From Pseudonocardia sp. T1-2H (lineage in GTDB: Bacteria; Actinomycetota; Actinomycetes; Mycobacteriales; Pseudonocardiaceae), in NCBI RefSeq assembly GCF_038039215.1, contig NZ_JBBPCL010000001.1, positions 1,736,001-1,800,000 of the forward strand: a stretch of DNA of 64,000 nucleotides, written 5' to 3'. Each line of letters begins with the position of its first letter. Within the stretch, counting starts at the first letter, position 1. Shown piece by piece: positions 43,686-53,060 of this stretch. The position numbers were made by a program, and so were the translations under genes. The notes below the pieces were generated by a model, which made no database searches, was not told where the DNA came from, and saw only the letters and a program-made list of their open reading frames with translations.

Positions 43686-45008
43686 GTGCCGAACTCGGAC
43701 ACGCCCGCAGACAGGCTGGCCCAGAACCTGAGCACCGGAGGGTTGCGCAGGGTGCTGGTCGTGCTGTGCGTGACCCAGATCGTCAGCTGGGGCGTGCTCT
43801 ACTACGCCTTCCCCGTCCTGGCCCCGTCCATCGCCGCCGACACCGGCTGGTCGGTCTCGGTGATCACCGCGGGGTTCTCCACCGGGCTGGTGGTCTCGGC
43901 TCTGGTCGGGATCCCGGCCGGGCGGTGGCTGGACCGCATCGGGCCCCGCCCGGTGATGACCGCCGGCTCGGTGCTGGGCGTGCCCGCCGTCGTCGGGATC
44001 GCGCTGGCGCCCTCGCTGCCGCTGTTCTTCGCCGCCTGGGTGCTGGCCGGGCTGGCGATGGCCGGCACCCTCTACCCGCCCGCGTTCGCCGCACTGACCC
44101 GCTGGTGGGGACCGCGGCGGGTCCGGGCACTGACCGCGCTGACCCTGCTGGCCGGGCTGTCCAGCACCATCTTCGCCCCGCTCACCGCCGCGCTGCTCGG
44201 CGCGCTGGGGTGGCGGCACACCTACCTCGCCCTCGCGGTCGTCCTCGCCGCGATCACGATCCCCGCGCACCTGTTCGGCCTGCGCGGCCCCTGGCCCGAC
44301 CCCGACCACACCGAACATGCCGACCAGCCCGCTGGTGCGGCGCACGCGCCTCGGGAGATCGTGCGCAGCCGCGCGTTCCTGCTGCTCGTCCCGGCGATCG
44401 CACTCGGTACGTTCTCCGCGTTCGCGGTCGTGGTCAACCAGGTCCCGCTGCTGATCGAGCGCGGCCTGTCGACCTCCGACGCCGCCTGGGCCCTCGGTCT
44501 CGGCGGGCTCGGCCAGGTCCTGGGCCGGCTCGGCTACGGACGACTCACCACCGCGCTGTCGGTACGGATGCGCGCCGTGGTGATCCTCGCCCTGTCCGCC
44601 GCAGCCACCCTCCTGCTCGGACTGCTCCCCGGGCCCGAGGTCCTGCTCATCGCCGCGGCGATGCTCGCCGGGGCCGCCCGCGGCGTGTTCACCCTGCTGC
44701 AGGCCACCGCCATCAGCGACCGCTGGGGCGCAGCCCACTACGGGCGCCTCAACGGGCTGCTCTCCGCCCCGTCGATGATCGCCACCGCGCTCGCCCCGTG
44801 GGCGGGTGCCGCGATCGCCGTCGCCCTCGGCGGCTACCCGCTCGTGTTCGTCCTGCTCGCCGCGATCGCCGGCCTGGCCGCGCTCCTCGCCTTCGGCGCC
44901 GTTCCCCGACCCGCGGGCTCTGACCGCACCGTGCCCCGACACTCCGACGTCTCGTCCACGAGCTCGACCGGGTCCGCGGCCGACCGGGACGAGCGGAATC
45001 AACGCTGA
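43686..45008 (+). CDS. MFS transporter in ars operon
   Basis: A 440-residue major facilitator protein with 12 predicted helices. The first helix (VLVVLCVTQIVSWGVLYYAF) and the loop motif GRWLDRIGPRP (MFS motif A) are clear; a hydrophilic loop with GPWPDPDHTEHADQPAG separates the halves. Position between ArsO and ArsM suggests export of an arsenic species, perhaps organoarsenical, but the substrate is inferred. GTG start with GAGGAGGAG before it. Confidence 0.83.
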   Translation: MPNSDTPADRLAQNLSTGGLRRVLVVLCVTQIVSWGVLYYAFPVLAPSIAADTGWSVSVITAGFSTGLVVSALVGIPAGRWLDRIGPRPVMTAGSVLGVPAVVGIALAPSLPLFFAAWVLAGLAMAGTLYPPAFAALTRWWGPRRVRALTALTLLAGLSSTIFAPLTAALLGALGWRHTYLALAVVLAAITIPAHLFGLRGPWPDPDHTEHADQPAGAAHAPREIVRSRAFLLLVPAIALGTFSAFAVVVNQVPLLIERGLSTSDAAWALGLGGLGQVLGRLGYGRLTTALSVRMRAVVILALSAAATLLLGLLPGPEVLLIAAAMLAGAARGVFTLLQATAISDRWGAAHYGRLNGLLSAPSMIATALAPWAGAAIAVALGGYPLVFVLLAAIAGLAALLAFGAVPRPAGSDRTVPRHSDVSSTSSTGSAADRDERNQR

Positions 45009-45030
45009 TCCGCGCACAGGAGCTGCACCC

Positions 45031-45879
45031 ATGTCACACAACACCAACGCCCCCGCCGACCAGCCCACCGACCAGCACACCGTCGGGGGCGTGGCGATCC
45101 GCGACGCCGTCCGCGAGCACTACGCCGCGGCCGCCCGCCGCTCCGCCGCAGGGCACTCCGAACAGGCGCTGCAGGCCGAGCAGCAGCAAATCGAGGCCGT
45201 GAGCTGCGGCACCGGCAGCTGCAGCACCACAGGTGACTCCGCCGTGTACGGAGGCGGCCTCTACGGCGACGAGGCGGCCGGAGCTCCCGCCGCGGCGGTC
45301 TCGGCATCGCTTGGCTGTGGGGTGCCGACCGCGGTCGCCGAACTGCACCCCGGGGAGACCGTGCTCGACCTCGGCTCCGGCGCCGGCACCGACGTCCTGA
45401 TCTCCGCCCGCCGCGTCGGCCCCCAGGGCCGGGTGCTCGGACTGGACATGACCCCGGAGATGCTCGACCTCGCCCGCCGCAACGCCGCGCAGGCCGGGGT
45501 CAGCAACGTCGAGTTCCTGCAGGGCTACCTCGAGCAGATCCCGCTGCCCGACCACTCGGTCGACGTCGTCATCTCCAACTGCGTGATCAACCTCGCCGCG
45601 GACAAGACCGCCGTGCTCGCCGAAGCTGCCCGCGTCCTGCGCCCGGGAGGACGGTTCGCCGTCTCCGACGTCCTCGCCGACCCCGACATCGACCCCGCCA
45701 CCCGCGACGACCCGCAGCAGTGGACCGGCTGCATCGCCGGCGCCCTGACCCAGGAACACTTCACACACGCGCTGCAGGCGGCCGGGTTCGTCGACATCGA
45801 GATCACCGAAACCCACCGCGTCCACCCGCACGCCGTCTCCGCGATCGTGCGCGCACGGATCCCCGGCGGTGCGCCGTGA
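45031..45879 (+). CDS. arsM: Arsenite S-adenosylmethionine methyltransferase
   Basis: A 282-residue ArsM. SAM motif I is VLDLGSGAGTDVLISARRVG; GLDMTPEMLDLARRNA and SNCVINLAADKTAVLAEAAR follow. As(III)-binding cysteines sit in the usual places: AVSCGTGSC (near 57-62), SNCVIN and WTGCIAGAL. It converts arsenite to methylated, partly volatile forms. The N-terminal AVREHYAAAARRSAAG is typical of the family. Next gene is coupled by GTGA. Confidence 0.92.
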   Translation: MSHNTNAPADQPTDQHTVGGVAIRDAVREHYAAAARRSAAGHSEQALQAEQQQIEAVSCGTGSCSTTGDSAVYGGGLYGDEAAGAPAAAVSASLGCGVPTAVAELHPGETVLDLGSGAGTDVLISARRVGPQGRVLGLDMTPEMLDLARRNAAQAGVSNVEFLQGYLEQIPLPDHSVDVVISNCVINLAADKTAVLAEAARVLRPGGRFAVSDVLADPDIDPATRDDPQQWTGCIAGALTQEHFTHALQAAGFVDIEITETHRVHPHAVSAIVRARIPGGAP

Positions 45880-46351
45880 GCACCCGATCGCCGGCCGGGC
45901 AGCCGGAGGAGGCCGGGGTGCCGGTGCTGACGCTGCTGGCCTGTGCCGGTTGCTCGCCCCGAACCGAACACCCACGTCGCACCGAGCCGCACAGATGGCA
46001 GCCGGCCTCATGCGCAGAGCCGCCGGTGACCGCGTCGAGGTCCACTCCGCGGGCACCGCCCCCGGCACCTCCATCAACGCGCTGTCCGCCCAGAGCCTGG
46101 CCGAGGTCGGCGCGGACATGTCCGGCGAGATCCCGAAGGCGAGCGACCCCGACCTGCTGCGCCGCGTCGACCTGGTTGTCACCCTTGGTCGTGAAGCCAC
46201 CGTCGATGCCCCCGCCGAGGTCGAGGTGCGCAACTGGGACACCGACGAGCCCTCCGAGCGCGGCATCGAGGGCATCGAGCGAATGCGGCTGATCCGCGAC
46301 GACATCACCGAGCGCGTCGACGCCCTGCTCGACGAGCTCGCCCCCACGTAG
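45876..46351 (+). pseudogene. Arsenate reductase ArsC-like (LMW-PTP type), broken at the P-loop
   Basis: The GTG coupled to arsM starts normally (GVPVLTLLACAGC), but the catalytic CX5R region is garbled. The family sequence resumes in another frame at RAAQMAAGLMRRAAGDRVEV and goes on SAGTAPGTSINALSAQSLAE, DMSGEIPKASDP, VVTLGREAT, NWDTDEPSERGIEGIERMRL to the end. About 30 nt around 45955-46000 do not match either frame. The nucleophile Cys cannot be placed, so the enzyme is likely dead unless the sequence is wrong there. Confidence 0.65.
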
Positions 46352-46573
46352 CGGCGCGCATCGCCGCATCCGCCGTCGATCGAGCTCATCACGCTAGGGG
46401 CGGAGCGTGCAGAGGACGTGCCCCCGCAGTAAGAACCTCCGGCCAGTTATTCCGACGGTCCCTGAGGCCGCTCCTTGCCATCACCGCTCCGGCCAGCCTC
46501 CAGGTCGCCGGGGTAGACGGTGAAATGCACGGGTGGGCTCCCATCGGGGTCGGAAAGGCTCGGGGCCGGCTGA

Positions 46574-46597
46574 GGGCCGCCCCGGCGGGGGCGGCCC
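46574..46597. terminator. Hairpin terminator
   Basis: GGGCCGCCCC and GGGGCGGCCC form a 10-bp stem with GGCG loop, 12 nt beyond the stop of the small minus-strand gene at 46609. The stretch 46352-46573 shows no gene. Confidence 0.65.
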
Positions 46598-46608
46598 CTT
46601 GCGGGGGG

Positions 46609-46752
46609 TCAGAACGGCGGGACCAGGTCCGGGCAGAGGCTCTCGGGCCTGGCCTTGGTGGCCTCCGGGAAGGTGTCCTCGATCCAGTGCTGGAAGGCGT
46701 CAGCCTCGGCCGTGGAGAGCTGGGTGATCTCAGTGTCGAGGGTGAAAGCCAT
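46609..46752 (-). CDS. 47-residue hypothetical protein
   Basis: A short gene on the minus strand starting MAFTLDTEITQLSTAEADAF and ending CPDLVPPF, with the ribosome site GGAGGACACG before the ATG. The composition is acidic and the middle (FQHWIEDTFPEATKAR) would form a helix. A strong terminator follows and a long inverted repeat precedes it, so it looks like an independent unit. Not recognised; similar tiny genes occur near actinobacterial integrative elements. Confidence 0.6.
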   Translation of the reverse strand: MAFTLDTEITQLSTAEADAFQHWIEDTFPEATKARPESLCPDLVPPF

Positions 46753-46753
46753 C

Positions 46754-47010
46754 GTGTCCTCCGGTGGTCGGTGCGGGTGGAACGCGGCTCTGCCTCAGCA
46801 GGTCGGGGTGGGGTCCCCGCAGGGGACGGGGAGGGGGTTCTGGCTGGCCCATCCCGGTGTGACCGCCTCACCCGACCGGCGGCCGACGACGCGACCGCAG
46901 CGCGGTCTCACCGGGATGGGTCGGCCAGGTTCATCTGCCCGTTCGCCCCACCCCGATCTGCTGACCTCCGGGCGGTCCAGTCGTACCGACCACCGGAGGA
47001 CACATACCCA
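46754..47010. repeat. Imperfect long inverted repeat (about 125 bp per arm)
   Basis: The leader of the 47-residue gene and the sequence beyond it are inverted copies. Matching blocks, in order from the ends inward: TGTCCTCCGGTGGTCGGT (46755-46772) with its complement at 46986-47003; CAGCAGGTCGGGGTGGG with CCACCCCGATCTGCTG; GGCCCATCCCGGTGTGACCG with CGGTCTCACCGGGATGGGTC. Spacing is nearly kept, centre about 46882. The right copy keeps the GGAGGACAC ribosome site but has ATAC where the ATG should be. The interval 47011-47209 shows no gene. Confidence 0.65.
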
Positions 47011-47209
47011 CCCGCGCCGAAACCCCGTCACCCTCGCCTGCGCCCGAGGCGGATAGGCACCGCCGCCCGCCACCCAGACAGCTGCCCCAGCCTCCACAGC
47101 GAGCAGCGCCAACCGCCTTTTGGCGCCCGGGCCGCGCGCCTCCCATCAGACGCTCGGCGTGGGTCGAGATGCCGCTACGGCTGGATCGGGCGAGTCCCCA
47201 GCCGCGCCG

Positions 47210-48101
47210 TCACGACCGGCCAAGGAGATCGTCGTGGCGGGCCGCCACGAGGTCGTCCAGCAGCTTCTCGACGGCACGCACGCGCGCCAGTCGCGCGTGC
47301 TCCCGCGGTAGGGCCAGCCAGTAGGTGCTGCGGAACTCCAGCTCGGGCAGCACCGGAACGAGCCGCTGGTCCTGGCCGGCGATGAACTGGGGGAGTGGGG
47401 CGATGCCCACGCCTGCCGCCGCCGCCTGCCAGTGCGCCACGAGGTTCGTCGACTGGATGCGGACTGGGGAAGGCAGCAGGGCGTGTAGCGAGCGCAGTTG
47501 CGGCACGTCCAGCATGTCCTCGAGGTGCCAGATGACCACGTGCTGCGACAGGTTCTCCGCCGACCGCAGGGGAGGGTGCGTCTCCAGGTACTCCGGTGTC
47601 GCGTACAGCCGGATCAGGTAGTCGGTGAGGTGCCGGCTCTGTACCCGGCGCGATAACGGCTCGTGTTGGATCACCGCCAGGTCGAACGCCTGCACGGCGT
47701 GCACGATGTGCGGCGTCGCTGTGATGAGCTCCATCGTCAGCTCGGGGTGCGCGTCGTGCAGCTCGCCGAGCGCTGGGGCCAGCAGGAACGCCCCGAAGCC
47801 GTCCGGGCATACGACCCTGACAGTGCCGGTGAGGGCGGAGCCACGGCCTCCGAGCTGCTCCTCGGCCGAGGCCACCGCGGTGGCGACGAGCTCGGCGGGG
47901 GCCAGCAGGAGGCGGCCGCCCTCAGTGAGCTTCCCAGCCGTTCGGGGTCCGGTCGAACAGCCGGTGGCCGACCGACTTCTCCAGGCCCGCGATGCGCCGC
48001 CCGACCGTAGTGTGATCGACGCCTAGCTGGGCCGCCGCGGAGGTCAACCTGCGGAGGCGGGCCACCGCGAGGAAGTACTGGAGATCGTCTGCCGAGAGCA
48101 C
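47210..48101 (-). CDS. LysR family regulator, one frameshift
   Basis: LysR-type regulator of about 295 residues. The helix-turn-helix (LQYFLAVARLRRLTSAAAQL, GVDHTTVGRRIAGLEKSVGH) is in one frame and ends at GW. The effector domain (TEGGRLLLAP region, TGTVRVVCPDGFGAFLLAPA to the end) is in another. One surplus G near 47934 accounts for the shift, so it may be an error. It is divergent from the transporter operon at 48227 and is the likely regulator of that operon. GTG at 48101 is chosen; starts at 48107 and 48119 overlap the palindrome. Confidence 0.8.
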
Positions 48102-48119
48102 GTGTGCAATTGTGCACAC
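48102..48119. promoter_or_regulatory. Probable LysR operator palindrome
   Basis: GTGTGCA-ATTG-TGCACAC, a perfect 7-bp inverted repeat with a 4-nt spacer next to the LysR start. A related TGTGCACATA occurs at about 48147. Confidence 0.5.
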
Positions 48120-48226
48120 CTCAGTGCCTCATTGCGTCTTGCGTGTGCACATATGCAGCGGCGATTGTTCGTCTGCGGTCATCGCCCGTAGGTCACAGAC
48201 GACCTGCCACGCCTAGGAGTACGCCA

Positions 48227-49600
48227 ATGACGTCGCCCGGTCAGTCGGTCACCGAGACCGCTGAGGTCCGCCGATCGCTCCCGCGAGTGGTCCTCGCGAG
48301 CCTAGTCGGCGCCACCATCGAGTGGTACGACTTCTTCCTCTACAGCGCCGCGGCGGCGCTGGTGTTCAACACGGTGTTCTTCCCGGCCTCAGATCCGCTT
48401 GTCGGGACGATGCTGGCCCTGGGCACCTACGCGCTGGGCTTCGTCGCTCGGCCGGTCGGCGGGATCGTGTTCGGGCACTTCGGCGACAGGGTGGGCCGCA
48501 AGCAGCTGCTGATGATCAGCCTCATCATGATGGGGCTGGCGACGGTCGGCATCGGCCTGCTCCCCACCTATGCCCAGGTGGGCATCTGGGCCCCGATCAT
48601 GCTGGTGGTGCTGCGGCTGATCCAGGGCTTCGCCGTCGGTGGTGAGTGGGGCGGTGCGGTTCTGTTGGTCGCCGAGTACGGCACCGCGAAGGGACGCGGG
48701 TTCTGGACGAGCTGGCCGCAGGTCGGCGTTCCGGCTGGCAACCTGCTCGCGGCTGGGGTGCTCGCCGTGCTCGCCGGGTTCCAGAGCGACGCGGACTTCG
48801 AGGCGTGGGGCTGGCGCATACCGTTCCTGCTGTCCGCGGTCCTCGTGCTCATCGGCTACTGGATCCGGCAGAGCGTCGCCGAGACCCCCGTCTTCGTCGA
48901 GGCCCAGCGCCGTGCGGCGGAGCGGAAGCAGCGGATCGAGCGGTCCCCGGCCATCGAGGCCGTCCGCCGCCACCCCCGGGGCCTGCTGCTGGGCATGGGG
49001 CTGCGCCTGGGCGAGAACGTCACCTACTACATCGTCACCGCGTTCTCGCTGGTCTACGCCACCGAGGTAGTCGGGCTGCCGAAGAGCGTGATCCTCAACG
49101 CGGTCCTCGTCGCGGCGGCGGTGCAGGTTGCCATGCTGCCGGCGTGGGGTGCGCTGTCGGACCGGTTCGGGCGGCGGCCCGTCCTGGCGATTGGCGCGCT
49201 CGGCACCGCGATATGGGGCTTCGCCTTCTTCCGATTGCTGGAGACCGGCGCGACGGTCAACGTCGTCATCGCCATGGTCGTCGGGCTCGTCCTGCACGGA
49301 GCTATGAGCGGCCCGGAGGCAGCGTTCATCTCCGAGATGTTCTCCACGCCGGTCCGGTACTCGGCCTCGTCCATCGCCTACCAGCTGTCCTCGATCCTGG
49401 CGGGCTCCGTGGCGCCGATCATCGCCCTGGAGCTGTTCCGCCGCACCGGTTCGGCCACGGCGATCTCGATTTACCTGGTGGCGACCTGCGCGGTGAGCCT
49501 CGTCGCGATCGTCGTGGCGCGGGAGAACAAGGGCCGCACCTTTGAGGAGATTGACGCGGAGTACGAGGCGAAGGCGGCGAAGCGGGAGGTGGCGGCGTGA
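48227..49600 (+). CDS. MFS transporter, metabolite:H+ symporter (MHS) type
   Basis: A 457-residue transporter of the MHS family (ShiA/ProP-like) that imports organic acids. Family marks: ASLVGATIEWYDFFLYSAAA, GHFGDRVGRKQLL (motif A), RLIQGFAVGGEWGGAVLLVA, and a charged tail (NKGRTFEEIDAEYEAKAAKR). The substrate is not shown by sequence; the downstream flavoprotein, SDR and aldolase suggest a hydroxy- or keto-acid. The stop overlaps the next GTG. Confidence 0.88.
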   Translation: MTSPGQSVTETAEVRRSLPRVVLASLVGATIEWYDFFLYSAAAALVFNTVFFPASDPLVGTMLALGTYALGFVARPVGGIVFGHFGDRVGRKQLLMISLIMMGLATVGIGLLPTYAQVGIWAPIMLVVLRLIQGFAVGGEWGGAVLLVAEYGTAKGRGFWTSWPQVGVPAGNLLAAGVLAVLAGFQSDADFEAWGWRIPFLLSAVLVLIGYWIRQSVAETPVFVEAQRRAAERKQRIERSPAIEAVRRHPRGLLLGMGLRLGENVTYYIVTAFSLVYATEVVGLPKSVILNAVLVAAAVQVAMLPAWGALSDRFGRRPVLAIGALGTAIWGFAFFRLLETGATVNVVIAMVVGLVLHGAMSGPEAAFISEMFSTPVRYSASSIAYQLSSILAGSVAPIIALELFRRTGSATAISIYLVATCAVSLVAIVVARENKGRTFEEIDAEYEAKAAKREVAA

Positions 49601-51069
49601 AACAGATCCTGAAGACCGAGATTCTGGTGGTCGGAGGCGGCGGCAGCGGGCTGGCCACCGCCGTCCGGGCCGCCCAGCTCGGCGCCGATGTGCTCCTGGT
49701 GGAGAAAAACTCAGAGCTGGGCGGGACGTCCGCGCGGGCCGTCGGGTCGGTGTCGGCCAGCCTCACGGGGTTCCAGCGCAGGAAGGGCATCCACGACTCG
49801 CTCGAGGAGCACTTCGAGGACTTGGGCACGCTCGCCGGCGAGAACGTGCACCGTGACAACCTGGCGCTGCGCCGCGTGTACGTGGAGAACACCGGCGAGA
49901 CGCTGCACTGGTTGAAGTCCCTCGGGGTCGCCTTCTTCGGCCCGATGCCCGAGCCTCCCAACCGCCATCCTCGGATGCACAACGTGCTGCCCAACGCCGG
50001 GGCCTACATCCACCGCCTGCACCGGGCCGCGGTCAAGCTCGGCGTCCGGATCGTCACCGGCATCCGGGTCGAGCACCTCGTTCGTGAGGGCGACCGGGTC
50101 GTGGGCGCGGACTGCGTGGGTTCCGACGGGGGGACGCTGACCGTGCGGGCCAGCCGCGGTGTTGTACTGGCCGCGGGGGACTTCAGCTCCAGTGTGGAGC
50201 TGAAGACCGAGCACATGGGCGTCGACGTGGCCCGCGTCGAAGGGATCAACCCGAACAGCACCGGGGACGGTCTGCGGCTCGGGATGGAGGTCGGCGGCAC
50301 CCTGCTCAACGCGGACCTCGCCCTGTGGGGGCCGGAGATGCGCTTCGTGGCGCCGCCGCGCAAGATGCTCGTCCAGATGCTCCCGCCGGTCCGGGCACTC
50401 ACCGCATGCATGCAGCTGGCGCTGCGATTCATGCCGGACCGCCTGCTGCGGCCGTTCATCATGGCGTTCGCGACGTCATACCTCGCGCCGAGCCAGGACC
50501 TCTACCGCGAGGGCGCCGTACTGGTGAACGCCGACGGCGACCGGTTCACCGACGAGCTCGCCACTCCGTGGCTGGACCTCCCGCTGCAGCCCGACGGCGT
50601 CGGCTACATCATCCTCGACAGCCGGGTGGCCGGGATGTTCCGCAAGTGGCCGCGGTTCGTCTCCACCGCCCCCGGCGTCGCCTACGCGTTCATCGACGAC
50701 TACCGGCGTAACCGCAAGGACATCTTCCACGAGGCCCGGACCGTCGACGAGCTCGCCGCGAAGATCGGGGTCCCGGCCGACCGACTGGCCCGGTCGGTCC
50801 CCACGGGTACGGCGCCGTTCATTGCACTCGGGCCGGTGAAGAGCTGGATCGTGATGACTGACGGGGGACTGGCAACCGACGAGTCGCTGCGGGTCCTCGA
50901 CGCGGACGGCGAGCCCGTGCCCGGCCTGTACGCCGCCGGCTCGAACGGTCAGGGCGGGCTGATCCTCAACGGGCACGGCAACCACCTCGGCTGGGCGTTT
51001 GTCTCCGGCCGGCTCGCCGCCCAGACCGCGGTCTCCCTGCAGCAGCACGTCTCCACACCACAACGATGA
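49597..51069 (+). CDS. FAD-dependent oxidoreductase, fumarate reductase/KstD-like
   Basis: A 490-residue flavoprotein. FAD is bound by EILVVGGGGSGLATAVRAAQ and the covalent-type region GGTSARAVGSVSASLTGF. Near the end are IVMTDGGLATDESLRVLD and LYAAGSNGQGGLILNGHGNH, typical of the fumarate reductase/ketosteroid dehydrogenase superfamily. It probably desaturates or reduces a C=C bond in the substrate imported by the preceding transporter. GTG start overlaps the transporter stop; its own stop overlaps the SDR start. Confidence 0.85.
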   Translation: MKQILKTEILVVGGGGSGLATAVRAAQLGADVLLVEKNSELGGTSARAVGSVSASLTGFQRRKGIHDSLEEHFEDLGTLAGENVHRDNLALRRVYVENTGETLHWLKSLGVAFFGPMPEPPNRHPRMHNVLPNAGAYIHRLHRAAVKLGVRIVTGIRVEHLVREGDRVVGADCVGSDGGTLTVRASRGVVLAAGDFSSSVELKTEHMGVDVARVEGINPNSTGDGLRLGMEVGGTLLNADLALWGPEMRFVAPPRKMLVQMLPPVRALTACMQLALRFMPDRLLRPFIMAFATSYLAPSQDLYREGAVLVNADGDRFTDELATPWLDLPLQPDGVGYIILDSRVAGMFRKWPRFVSTAPGVAYAFIDDYRRNRKDIFHEARTVDELAAKIGVPADRLARSVPTGTAPFIALGPVKSWIVMTDGGLATDESLRVLDADGEPVPGLYAAGSNGQGGLILNGHGNHLGWAFVSGRLAAQTAVSLQQHVSTPQR

Positions 51070-51851
51070 AGGGAATCCCCGTGTACAACCTGAAGGGCAG
51101 GACGGCGATCGTGACCGGCGGTGCGTCCGGCATCGGCCGGAGCATCTGCCTGCGGCTCGCCGCCGAAGGCGCCGACGTCGCAGTCTTCGACACCAACGCC
51201 GACGGCGCCGCGGAGACGGCGGCGCTGGCGGCCGAACACAGTGTGGACGCGCGGTCGTTCACCGTCAACGTCACCGACGAGGCCAGTGTGGACAGTGCGT
51301 TCGGTCAGGTCCGCGCCTGGCGCGACGACGTGGACATCCTGGTGAACTGCGCGGGCATCATCGCGATCGGGACGGTCGAGGAGACCACGGCGCAGGAGTG
51401 GCGGCGCGTATTCGCCGTCAACGTCGACGGGGTGTTCCACACCTGCCGGGCCGCCGCGGCCTCGATGCGCGCCCGGGGATCCGGGAAGATCATCAACATG
51501 TCCTCCTGGTTCGGCAAGGCGGGCAAGCCGAACTACGGGGCCTACAGCGCCTCCAAGGCTGCGGTCATGGGTCTCACGCAGTCCCTCGCCATGGAGCTCG
51601 CCTCTGCGGGAGTCAATGTCAACGCGGTGTGCCCGGGCACGATCTTCGAGACCGGGATGCGGGATTTCGCCGACAAGCTCAGCGCGGAGAAGAACCTCTC
51701 GACCGCGACGGAGCGCGCCAAGGCGATCCCGATGGGACGGGTCGGCAAGCCGGACGACATCGCGCGTGTGGTCGCCTTCCTCGCCAGCGACGAGGCGGAC
51801 TACATGACCGGTCAGTCGATCAACGTCACGGGCGGCCTGCTCATGCACTGA
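51066..51851 (+). CDS. Short-chain dehydrogenase/reductase
   Basis: A 261-residue classical SDR: cofactor motif TGGASGIGRSICLRLAAEGA, NCAG at the NNAG site, catalytic Ser-Tyr-Lys (NMSSWFGKAGKPNYGAYSASKAA with YSASK), and the closing YMTGQSINVTGGLLMH. Asp after the second strand (VFDTNADG) favours NAD(H). It probably oxidises a hydroxyl formed in this operon. Confidence 0.9.
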   Translation: MKGIPVYNLKGRTAIVTGGASGIGRSICLRLAAEGADVAVFDTNADGAAETAALAAEHSVDARSFTVNVTDEASVDSAFGQVRAWRDDVDILVNCAGIIAIGTVEETTAQEWRRVFAVNVDGVFHTCRAAAASMRARGSGKIINMSSWFGKAGKPNYGAYSASKAAVMGLTQSLAMELASAGVNVNAVCPGTIFETGMRDFADKLSAEKNLSTATERAKAIPMGRVGKPDDIARVVAFLASDEADYMTGQSINVTGGLLMH

Positions 51852-51894
51852 CCTGCCCCGCCCTCGCCGCACCGCCCGAAAGGACCTCACCAGC

Positions 51895-52830
51895 ATGACC
51901 TCGTTCCGGCCCCTCACCGGCGTGATCCCGGCCCACCTGCTGCCCTTCACCGCCGACCACGAGATCGACGAGCCCAACCTGCGCCGTCACGTCCGGGCGC
52001 TGCTCGACGTCGACGGCGTCGACGGCATTACCACCGTGGCGCACGCCTCCGAGGTGGCCGCACTGACCGCCGACGAGCAGCGGCGGGTGCTCGCCGTCGT
52101 GATCGAGGAGGTTGCCGGGGCGGTCCCGGTGATCTCTGGTGTGTACCAGGACGGTTCCGCGAAGGCGGCCCGCATCGCGGCCCGGGCGGAGCAGGACGGC
52201 GCCGATGGGTTGCTCGTGTTTCCCTCCGGGGTCTTCGAGGGTGGCTCGCAGCAGCGGCCCGAGATGGCGTTCGGCCATTACGCGGAGATCGCCTCGGCGA
52301 CCAGCCTGCCGATGATCGCGTTCGTCTACCCCGCAACGTCGGGGCTGAGGATCGGCACGGACGCCCTGGTGCGGATCTGCTCTGAGATCGACAACGTGGT
52401 GGCGGTCAAGGAGTGGTCAAACGACATCGTCGCCTACGAGCGGAACCTGCGTGCTCTCAAGAGCCTCGACAAGGACATCGCCGTGTTGTCCAGCTTCAGC
52501 CGATCGCTGCTCACCTCGCTGGTGCTGGGCGCCGACGGCATCCTGTCCGGCCACGGCAGCCTGATCGTGGACTTGCACGTCGAGCTGTTCCGCGCCGTGC
52601 AGAAGCAGGACCTCGCCGCGGCCCGGCGCGTCTGGGATCGGATCCAGCCGATCGTCGAGGTTTGCTACGACGACCCGTTCCTCGACGGGCACAACCGGAT
52701 GAAGGTCGCCCTCGCCGAGCTGGGCCGGATCGACGAGGCGCACGTCCGCCCACCGCTGCAGCCCCTCGGCGAGGCGGAGCGGGCCCGCATCCGCGACGTC
52801 GTGGCGCGGGCGGCCCTCGACCGCGGCTGA
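51895..52830 (+). CDS. Dihydrodipicolinate synthase/aldolase family protein
   Basis: A 311-residue class I aldolase of the DapA/NanA family. The Schiff-base lysine is in VVAVKEWSNDI (near residue 170) and the Tyr in MIAFVYPATSG. The substrate loop is unlike DapA, so a pyruvate-type aldol cleavage of another keto acid is more likely than lysine synthesis. GAAAGGACC precedes the ATG. Last intact gene of the LysR-controlled operon. Confidence 0.87.
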   Translation: MTSFRPLTGVIPAHLLPFTADHEIDEPNLRRHVRALLDVDGVDGITTVAHASEVAALTADEQRRVLAVVIEEVAGAVPVISGVYQDGSAKAARIAARAEQDGADGLLVFPSGVFEGGSQQRPEMAFGHYAEIASATSLPMIAFVYPATSGLRIGTDALVRICSEIDNVVAVKEWSNDIVAYERNLRALKSLDKDIAVLSSFSRSLLTSLVLGADGILSGHGSLIVDLHVELFRAVQKQDLAAARRVWDRIQPIVEVCYDDPFLDGHNRMKVALAELGRIDEAHVRPPLQPLGEAERARIRDVVARAALDRG

Positions 52831-53060
52831 TCACGTACGTCCTCGTCAGCCCCGACAAGCTCAAGGGCACCCTCACCGCCCCGCAGGCGGACCTCGTCCT
52901 CGTCGGGGAGGGCTCGCTGGACGACCAGTCGCTCGCGGATAAGGCCTCGGTCACGCTTTCCGTAAGCGCGTCGCGGCTGGGCGTACCCGTGGTCGCCGTG
53001 GCGGGGCGGCTCGACGTGGACGCTACGCCGCTGCGGGAGCGGGGGATCTCGGTCAGGGGT
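52830..53060 (+). pseudogene. Glycerate kinase scrap with internal deletion
   Basis: Reads TYVLVSPDKLKGTLTAPQ (N-terminus of GarK/GlxK-type glycerate kinases, where DKxKG is diagnostic) and jumps at once to ADLVLVGEGSLDDQSLADKA and VPVVAVAGRLDVD from the C-terminal third of the family. About 270 residues in between are gone, apparently in frame. No proper start codon remains. Its presence suggests that the operon once channelled glycerate. Confidence 0.65.

Noticed and set aside
43110..45080. A 656-codon minus-strand frame rich in Gly, Glu, Gln and Arg
   Set aside because: It is antisense to the ArsO and MFS genes, which have clear family motifs. Its repetitive composition follows from their codon bias.
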